Under the pieces are notes generated by a model. That model did not search any database and was not told the DNA's origin. It saw nothing but the letters and a program-made list of their open reading frames with translations. DNA of 64,000 nt. Origin: Silene latifolia. Taxonomy: Eukaryota; Streptophyta; Magnoliopsida; Caryophyllales; Caryophyllaceae. The position numbers and the translations under genes are program-made. Each line of letters begins with the position of its first letter. Positions within the stretch are counted from its first letter, which is position 1. The stretch is taken from positions 222,794,292 to 222,858,291 of the forward strand of contig NC_133534.1 in NCBI RefSeq assembly GCF_048544455.1, given 5' to 3'. Shown here piece after piece: positions 56,632 to 64,000 of this stretch.

Positions 56632-58120
56632 TTAGTTAGTATCCCCAACTTTCCCGATCCTCAGGTAAATAGGAAACCTGACTACCTTTTCATTGTTTCC
56701 ATCACTACTCCAAGCACGCTTGAATTTCTCGACCTGTTCATCCGGCAACATCTCCACTCCTTTCAGTTTAGCATCATTGTATGCTGACCACGACCTAATA
56801 TATGTCAAGTAATCATCCAAGGTCATCACCTTCTCAGACACGAACTCAAACGGTCCAGTATTATCCACTCCATCAACAGGTTGAAACGGAAAGTGAATAC
56901 TCGTGTAGTGATCGTCCACTGCTCCTGTTGCCTCTGCCCATCCCGGCCCAGAAAATCCCTTGTAGAACGGCCAGAACACGGCGTCCACTTCGTTGTCCAC
57001 TTGGGGAGTGGTATAGCACCATGCTGCAATCACTCCATTAGGCTTCTTAAGCGCACACCTCACTAGTTCATAGAACTTGGTGAGATCAAACCAGTGCATT
57101 GCTTGGGCTACGGTTATTAGATCGATGCTTGATTGCGGCCCCACCATTTGTTCCAGATCGGAGACCGAAATGACAGGAGGAGTGGCATGATACTTGACAT
57201 TGGGGAGTTTGGGTGCGGAATCTAGTTGTGTTTGGCTGATATCTGTTCCTACAACGTTCTCATATAACTCTGCTAGCTGAAACATAATGAGCGGGTTTGT
57301 AAATTAAGTGTACAAGCATCGATCCTATACATGGAAATATTAATTTCCATGGAAATATCAGATTTTCAAAACTTGGGTAAGACGATCTTCCACTTTTGAG
57401 GGCGAGACTTTAAGCTACTGCCTCGGTCCTATACATAGAAATATTAATCTTACAACACAAATACATAAATTTGGCAAATCAAAGGACATGATGTGACCAG
57501 GGAAAATGTTGTAACAGAAGAAAGAAAGAACAAATAAAAACAATAAAGACAAAACGCACAGATTTACGTGGTTTACTAACGGTGTGTTAGCTACGTCCAC
57601 CGGGAAGGTATGTGAGGAGTTTTCAGATTACAGATTCAGACGGTATGACTGCTAGGTAGAGGCTTCGAGAGTTTATATAATACTTTTCAGATTACAGATT
57701 CAGACGGTATGACTGCTAGGTAGAGGCTTCGAGAGTTTATATAATACTCTCTTAGACCTAATACAGAATGACCTAACCCCGCATAGTCGTTCGACAGAAA
57801 AGATGGTGGGAGAGGACTGCACAAAATCTATTATGATCTGAATTTCCTATTGATTTAACAAACAAAACAAAAGGTAGAAATAAATGAAAATAAGAAAAGA
57901 TGAATAGAATTTAGAGGATGAAAAAGAAAAGGAGAAGTGGGTGGGGGTTACATACATGAGGAATAGCTTGACCAGTGCCAGTGCCAACATCCCAAGCAAA
58001 ATGATGATCAGGTGTTTTGGATGCTATGAATTTGAAGAGTTGAATTGGGTATGATGGTCTCCCACTCGAGTATTTCTTTGCATCATAACTTGGTTTTGGC
58101 AATTGCCCTTTTCCTGCCAT
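56632..58120 (-). CDS. SAM-dependent methyltransferase (class I, Methyltransf_11 type)
   Basis: Two exons on the minus strand, 58120-57956 and 57276-56632, phase 0, 269 aa, typical length. Motif I WDVGTGTGQ (residues 43-51) binds SAM; the acidic post-I motif is VVGTDIS, and DLITVAQAMHWFD follows, a hallmark of the plant cytosolic methyltransferases often annotated as putative methyltransferase DDB_G0268948-like. The natural substrate is not known to me. The start MAGKGQLPKP is preferred over an ATG five codons upstream, because the former aligns with the partial copy at 59683. The gene converges on the kinesin gene, with about 750 bp between stop codons. No catalytic residue is missing. The intron carries a 64-bp tandem duplication. 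Confidence 0.88.
57620..57747. repeat. 64-bp tandem duplication in the methyltransferase intron
   Basis: TTTTCAGATTACAGATTCAG... occurs at 57620 and again 64 bp on, ending ...GTTTATATAATACT. The two copies are practically identical, so the event is recent. Confidence 0.85.
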
Positions 58121-58252
58121 TTTCCTGTCACTCACTCAATGTGATTAGAATCATTTCAAGTTTAATAAACAAGAAGGGTTGGATAGTCAACTACCACAGC
58201 AGCCTTACAAGAATGAAATGACCAAGGTTAGGCTTGTTAATAATCTGACTAC

Positions 58253-58418
58253 AGGTGAACAAACGGCTCAAGCCTCTATCGACTCGAACCAGTCCGGTCC
58301 GCTTTTTTAAAGGGCTTGAGCCTTTTATTTTGGCCAAAAAAAACCCAACGTATTTTTGGGTCGGGTTTGAGTCAAGCGTTTGGTCAAAATTTTGGCTCAG
58401 CCCCACCCATATTCACCT
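58253..58418. mobile_element. Small hAT-like MITE (166 bp)
   Basis: Ends AGGTGAACAAACGG and, from the right, AGGTGAATATGGGTGG, with GGCTCAAGCC and GGCTTGAGCC words inside. No 8-bp duplication is clear. Lies about 130 bp upstream of the methyltransferase start codon, in its promoter region. Confidence 0.5.
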
Positions 58419-58646
58419 TAGGCACTATTGGGTCACAATTCACAAACAAGCTTGTTAGTTGGCAAAAGTAATTACCATTTCCCACAAGCAAAGCAAAGCC
58501 AACTAAAACCCCCAACATCAAGTCATCAAAACTATTCCAATCCAATAAAATACTCCGTAGATAACAAATTCAACATATTATTTATACACCCAAATTCATT
58601 CAATTAAATTAAATGTGATGTTATTGAATGTTAGTTAAATGTGTGG

Positions 58647-58793
58647 ATGGCGATGGTGTGGAGCATTAACATGTGGATATCAAAGATGGTATGGATGGCG
58701 TTAGTGGGTTGGGTTACATCTTGCTTGATCGTCGCTGATGACATCGCTCGCTCTATTCGCTCCGGCGATATCGGCGCTTTTCACATTGGTTGA
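58647..58793 (+). CDS. Candidate 48-aa membrane peptide
   Basis: The frame starts MAMVWSINMWISKM and continues through a hydrophobic stretch (VWMALVGWVTSCLIVA, about residues 15-30) into a charged tail (DDIARSIRSGDIGAFHIG) and stop. A stop lies 12 bp upstream in frame, so 58647 is the first ATG; a second ATG at 58671 would give 40 aa. The single hydrophobic segment suggests a membrane anchor or uncleaved signal. The SGDIGxFHIG ending looks like a conserved motif of small plant membrane peptides I recall only loosely, so I name no function. It lies divergent to the methyltransferase gene, about 530 bp from its start, and is followed by a CT-rich tract. Confidence 0.5.
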   Translation: MAMVWSINMWISKMVWMALVGWVTSCLIVADDIARSIRSGDIGAFHIG

Positions 58794-59329
58794 TCTTCCT
58801 TCTTCGTTAGTCTCTCTCTCTCTCTTTCTCTTTATTGTTGACTTCAGGATTGTTTCTCTCTATTGTCTTCTGTTACTTTGTTTCCTCAATTTACTTTCAT
58901 CTTAAATTTGATGAGATCAGACAAAACTGATCCGGCCTTAGCAGAATATCCCCAAAATAATCTGAAATCCAAATTGACCTGATCTGACTTGAATTTTGGC
59001 GGTCTATAACTGACCCTTACGGCCTTACCTATAAGTGACTCATAAAAGTATAAAACATACATACTTGCACTACTAATGACCCATCTGAATGAGAAGGCCA
59101 AGATAGCCAAAATGACATGTATCATTCATACCCCTGTTTGTTTGTCAGGTCTACTGCTGATTCTGATCCTGATCCTTTCCAGAGTATTCTATAGTCAAGT
59201 GCAAAGCAGCAGATGTTCTGGTCTAGCTTCATTCACATGGTTCTGGTGACAACATATTTCATACTCATACAGTCCTACAGCCTACAACTTACCAACAATG
59301 ATTTGCGAGGGAAACTGTCTCAAGCCTCA

Positions 59330-59700
59330 CAGCTGTCGGATAGCATGGATACTGGGGTACTTCTCGTCAATACCAAAAAGTAGCAGGGCAGCAACTGGTA
59401 TAACTTAATACATTTACTTGTAGGTTGAAATATTCAAGGCGATTAAGTGACACTTTATGTACTCAAATCATCTAATCTAATGAACCTACAAGTTCAGTAG
59501 GTCATGTTCATACTATAAATAAAGTGTACAAGCATAAATACTTGTAAATACCACAACTGCAAAATGATGTTCAGGTGTTTTGGATGCGATCAAGTTGAAG
59601 AGTTTAGGTGGGTATGATGGTCTCCCACTCGATCACTTCTTTGCATCGTAACTTGGCTTCGGCAATTCCCCCTTTCCTCCCATTTTTCTGTCACACACTC
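59330..59700 (-). pseudogene. Partial copy of the neighbouring methyltransferase gene
   Basis: The segment at 59683-59570 reads on the minus strand as exon 1 (start, then GKGELPKPSYDAKK), but codon 17 is a stop where the gene has tyrosine. Short matches to the gene's intron (AAGTGTACAAGCAT near 59522, compare 57308) and to its 3' flank (GCATGGATACTGGG near 59343, compare 56478) lie in the same order, so the copy is a segmental duplicate that lost exon 2 and most of the intron. Not functional. Confidence 0.75.
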
Positions 59701-60161
59701 AATCACTTTCTCTATATTTAGAACCCAAATTTACTATGCGTAGAACTGAGTTTAGGAAAGTAAGTAATGCAATTGTGTGTGACTAACTAATTACAGTTGG
59801 TCTTGCTTTTGCTTGTGACGGGCACTACCCATTAATTTAGGGTCAAAACTCAATCCGACTTGCTCGACCCGATAAATCAAAGATAATTTATGTTAAGTTT
59901 GAATGTAAAATGAATAAGGCATACATATTAGCAATTCGACTTGCTCGACTCGGTGTATCAAAGATAAATTTATGTTAAATTTGAATGTAAAATGTATATG
60001 ACATACATATTAGCAAAATATTAATATTAATATATTTTATTTAAAATAGTAACTAAATTAAAAATATTAATTGAAGTACAAAACAATTTAAAATCAATTT
60101 AAGACCTTTTTTTTAATATAAGCAATGTGAAGAATGAATAAGATTAACATATTAAGATCAA

Positions 60162-61187
60162 ACTAGCTTTGATGCCCGGCTACGCCCGGGCTACCTTTAT
60201 TTACCATTTATATTTTATTTCTACGAAATATAATTCGGTAAATTTGGGTTAACACATACATTTACAATTTATATCTTGAAATTATCATGGGATGTAAAAT
60301 TAATCAACAAATTATGAAGACACGTTTACCACTCCCGCTGTTAATATTATTACTTTCACTACATTCCATGTTAATACTATTATGTTCGCTACTTCTTCGG
60401 TTACTGTTGTTTCTTTAACTACTCCTGCTATTTTTACGGTTAACCCGTTAGTTTTGTCAAACGCATATATTTAAAATTAATATTTTCCTAAAATCGAATT
60501 GTTAGTTAATTTTTCATACTCTCACCCTTGTTTCTATTGTTACTTTCATTACATGTGTTGTGACGACTATTACTTTCACTTCTCACGTCGTCATTATTTT
60601 TTCTTTCACTACTCCCGCATTTATTATTGTTAATTTCACTATTCCCGTTATTGCTAGTATGACTTTCACTACTCCCACTGCTATTATTGTTGCTTTTACT
60701 ACTCACGTGGCTGATTACTATAATATTAGTTGATTATCTAGTTGTATTAGAGTTATATATTTAAATAAATCTAAAATATTAGATTAAAATATTATTTAAG
60801 AGCAATTATTATTATTATTATTTACTAATTAAATTACAAATCTAAAGAATTATGGAATATTATATTTTTTGGAAATCTAAATTGATTTATTTACCTTTTA
60901 ATAGTTTTCAAAATATAAAATACTTATATTATAATTGTGTATGTTAAATAATTAACATCTTTATATTAATTAATATCATAAGTGAGACCAGTTTATTTTA
61001 AGGAAACTCACCATATTCTGGTATTCTCTAAATTTATACTTCAACCAAAACTATATAATATTTACATTAAAGTCCCTTGTTTAGGTCCATCACACAGCGT
61101 TATCGATTAAAAACTATATAGTATAATTAATTTGTATAAATTTATTTAATTACATAAAAGTCCTTTGGTTTATGGAATATATATAGT
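60162..61187. repeat. Tandem duplication, first unit (1,026 bp)
   Basis: Begins ACTAGCTTTGATGCCCGG and carries the near-palindrome GCCCGGCTACGCCCGGGC at its left end, then AT-rich sequence. It is repeated directly downstream over its whole length with scattered differences. The CCCGG hairpin next to an ACTAG start resembles non-autonomous Helitrons, but no firm terminus was proven. Confidence 0.8.
60325..60715. repeat. Degenerate minisatellite, about 30-bp unit
   Basis: Imperfect copies of TTACTTTCACTACTCCCG plus about 12 variable bases. The same array occurs in the second duplicated unit (about 61350-61815), where part is duplicated again (CTAGTATGACTTTCACTACT near 61687 and 61756). The minus-strand Ser/Asn-rich frame here is a by-product. 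Confidence 0.7.
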
Positions 61188-63371
61188 ACTAGGTTTGATG
61201 TCCGGCTACGCCCGGACTACCTTTATTTACCATTTAATTTTATTTTCTATGTAATATGATTCGTTAAATTTGGTTAACACATACATTTCCAATTTATATC
61301 TTTGAAATTATGATGAGATGTAAAATTAATCAACAATTTATGAGACACGTTCACCACTCCCGCTGCTAATATTACATACTACTTTCACTACATCCCCGGT
61401 TAATACTATTACTTTCACTACTTCTTCGGTTACTGTTGTTTCTTTAAATATTCCTGCTATTTTTACGGTTAACCCGTTAGTTTTCTCAAACTCATATATT
61501 TAAATAAATTAATATTTTCCTAAAATCGAATTGTTAGTTAATTTTTCATAGTCTCTCCGTTGTTTCTACTGTTACTTTCATTTCATGTATTGTAACTACT
61601 ATTACTTTCACTTCTCCCGCCGTCATTATTTTTTCTTTCACTACTCCCGCATTCATTATTGTTAATTTTACTACTCTCGTTCCTGCTAGTATGACTTTCA
61701 CTACTCTTGTTTATATAATTGTTGCTTTTACTACTCACATGGGTAGTTAATAGCTGCTAGTATGACTTTCACTACTCTCGTTTCTATAATTGTTGCTTTT
61801 ACTAATCACATGGGTAGTTACTACGGAGTATCATATTAGTTGAGTATCTCGTTGTATTAGAGTTATATATATTTAAATAAATCTGAAATATTAGATTAAA
61901 ATATTATTTAAGAGGAATCATTATTATTTACGGTTTTTTCCCATGGTACCCTCGAACTTTGACAGATTACACATGGTACCCTTCATTTTAAGTTTCTACA
62001 TATGGTACCCCTGTATTTACCTTTTTCCTTCCCAAAATACCCTTTATCAAACTTCCGTCATCACTCCGTTACTTATCTCACTAATAACCCTCTTTTTTTT
62101 TTTAATACACTAATTCTTCATAATATATACACTAAACTAACTTTAGCATCTAAATCCCCAACCACCCACTATCATCATCTTCATCTTAACTGCCGCCACC
62201 TGCCCCGCCCTTGTTGACCACGACGGTACCACCACGACGGCGCCACCATACCAGTCCCACCATTGCCGCCTCTCTCCTCTTCCCTCCCACCAATCCATAC
62301 TCCCCACGTCCATCCTCCCTCTATGCCGCCCACCCCGCGACCCTACGCTACCCCCCACCGTCGCCCCTCCCACCATGTCGACGCCACCACACTAACGCCA
62401 AACCTAGTTGATTACAAATTCAAGATCACATTCATATTTTTCTTTTTCATTTTGTAAGTATTCAATTGTTTTATTTGAGATTTGGGGTTTTAGGGTTTGT
62501 GTTGGTTGTTGGGTTAGGGGACGACGTGGTGGGAGGGGCGGCGGTGGGTGGGGGGAGCGTGGTGTCGCGAGGTGGGCGACACATAAGGAGGAGGGACGGT
62601 GGGGACTGGGGAGTACGAATTAGTGGGAGGGAAATAGGAGAGAGGCGGCAATGGTGGGACTAGTATGGTGGCGCCGGTGTGGTGGCGTCGGCGTTGGCGT
62701 TGTGGCCAATGAGGGTGGGTGAGGTGTCGGCAGTTAAGGAGAAGATGATAGTGGGTGGTTTGAGAATTTAGATATTAGAGTTAGTTTAAGGTATAATATG
62801 AGTGATTAGTGTATTAAATAACAAAAAAGAATGGGTCATTAGTCAAGTAAGTAACGGAGTGATGACAGAATTTTATCATAGGGTATTCTGGGAAGGAAAA
62901 AGGTAAATACAGGGGTACCATATGTAGAAACTTAAAATGAGTGGTACCATGTGTAATCTGTCAAAGTTCGAGGGTACCATGGGAAATTTCCGTATTATTT
63001 ATGAATTAAATTACAAATCAAAATAATTATGGAATATTATATTTTTTTGGGAAATCTAGCTTGATTTATTTACCTTTTAATAGTTACCAAATTATAACAT
63101 ACTTATATTATATTCGTGTATGTTAAATAATTAACATCTTCTTTGTACTATATGATACCATAAGTATGACATGTTTATTTTAAGGAAAATCACCATATTA
63201 TGATGTTCTCTAAATTTATACTTTAACCAAAACTATATAATATTTACATTGAAATCCCTTGTTCAGGTCCATCACACAATGCTATGATTAAAAATTATAT
63301 AGTATAATTAATTTGTATAGATTTATTTAATTACATTAAAGTCAATTGGTTTCTGGAATTAATATATAGTA
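61188..63371. repeat. Tandem duplication, second unit, split by a foldback element
   Basis: Begins ACTAGGTTTGATGTCCGG and follows unit 1 to ATATATAGTA near 63371. Take out 61931-62992 and one 9-bp duplication and it is about 1.1 kb. Only the second unit has the foldback, so the duplication came first or the insertion struck one copy. Confidence 0.8.
61931..62992. mobile_element. Foldback Mutator-like element (1,062 bp) with 9-bp duplication
   Basis: Starts CGGTTTTTTCCCATGG and, read inward from the right, CGGAAATTTCCCATGG. Flanked by exact 9-bp copies of TATTATTTA (61922-61930 and 62993-63001). The two arms pair almost to the centre: matching blocks include ATACCC...GGGTAT ends, CACTCCGTTACTTA, CCACCCACTATCATC and GGTGGGACTGGTATGG-type words, so the spacer is only about 100-150 bp. 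The inner arms are C/G-rich (GCCGCC, CCACC), giving spurious frames on both strands. No transposase. Confidence 0.88.
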
Positions 63372-63635
63372 TTGATTGATTGATACCTATGATTTAATAT
63401 TAAAAGAAAATAAATTTTAATTTACAAAAGAAAAAATTGGTGGGAACAATCCCAACTACATGTTATTTCGGGATTAATCCCACCTTTCAACAAAGATAAT
63501 ATGACTTCACTTTAAATCTCTCTTTAATTTCTTTAACACTAAAACTTTGGATAAACAGTTTGTCGCTAAATTATTGAGATACCACTTTTATCGTACCCAT
63601 TTTACGTACTTTTTGGTACCCCTTTTATTGTTGAT

Positions 63636-64000
63636 TGTGGCCCTGTTTGGTAATCAGCAGATTGATATTAGCAGAAGCAGATTGACCAAGCAGATTATAA
63701 ATGACATATTAGATTAACAGGTTTGACTAGTATATTTCAATTAGCAGATTTAGTAGAAGTGTTTGGTAATTAGCAGATTTTGGTTAAGAGATTGTTGTAT
63801 CTATGTGTAAATTGTTGACGGATTCATATTTCACAATCAACTAATGTGAATATGCTAAGTAGAGCAGCATATTGGAAAACAGTACATTGAGCTCTAATCT
63901 ACTCTTTCAATATGTCATTTACCAAACACTCAAAATAGTAGATTGGTGAGTCAAACATGCTAAAAGCCTTGAATATGCTGAAAATTTCTCAATCCGCCGT
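63636..64000. mobile_element. MITE-like sequence at the right edge
   Basis: Starts near GGCCCTGTTTGGTAATCAG and carries repeated GTTTGGTAAT(C/T)AGCAGATT words and the inverse ATTTACCAAACACTC near 63915. GGCCCTGTTTGGTA is a familiar terminus of plant MITEs. The other end was not found before the window stops. Confidence 0.45.

Noticed and set aside
56802-57066. Plus-strand frames opposite the methyltransferase
   Set aside because: Antisense shadows of exon 2, which has clear family motifs.
60506-60706. Ser/Asn-rich 66-codon minus frame
   Set aside because: Translation of the degenerate ACTTTCACTACTCCCG minisatellite; no non-repeat sequence.
62143-62663. Several Gly/Arg- and Pro-rich frames on both strands
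   Set aside because: They mirror each other in the two arms of the foldback element and have no domain.

Overview
This is a nuclear segment of a flowering-plant (eudicot) genome. It is AT-rich, has intron-split host genes with GT-AG borders, and is packed with plant LTR retrotransposons, SINEs and short DNA transposons. The retroelement families look like those of Caryophyllales (possibly Caryophyllaceae), but that is only an inference from remembered repeat sequences.

Host genes. (1) EMG1/NEP1, an 18S rRNA pseudouridine N1-methyltransferase, at 10313-13231 (+), 7 coding exons, 274 aa, with telo-box motifs upstream. (2) A kinesin-7 motor protein of the KIN-7O (CENP-E-like) type at 39412-55880 (+), about 33 exons and about 1,320 aa, its introns swollen by transposons. 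(3) A class I SAM-dependent methyltransferase at 58120-56632 (-), two exons, 269 aa, with a broken partial copy at 59330-59700. (4) A candidate 48-aa membrane peptide gene at 58647-58793 (+).

Layout. 1-8.8 kb is a graveyard of LTR elements: a minus-strand element entering from the left edge, a Tat/Ogre-like LTR with PPT before and PBS after it, a solo LTR nested in that LTR, and two further LTR-like pieces. 8.9-13.3 kb is the EMG1 locus, with MITEs and an Au-type SINE. 13.86-19.36 kb is a whole, young Ty3 chromovirus with a 5-bp target duplication. 20.73-29.87 kb is a nest: a Mutator-like long-TIR element (9-bp duplication) holds a Ty1/copia element (5-bp duplication), which in turn holds an LTR-like insertion. 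29.96-37.4 kb has a solo LTR, a MITE and another Ty1/copia element. 37.4-39.2 kb is hAT-like sequence ending about 200 bp before the kinesin start codon. 39.4-58.1 kb holds the kinesin and methyltransferase genes. 60.16-63.37 kb is a 1-kb tandem duplication of a transposon-like unit, its second copy split by a 1.06-kb foldback element.

The host genes are not an operon or pathway; they are neighbours in a repeat-rich region. The clearest structural signals are five TIR elements with 9-bp target duplications (one imperfect), several LTR nests dated by their order of insertion, and the foldback. No CRISPR array, tRNA gene or rRNA gene was seen.
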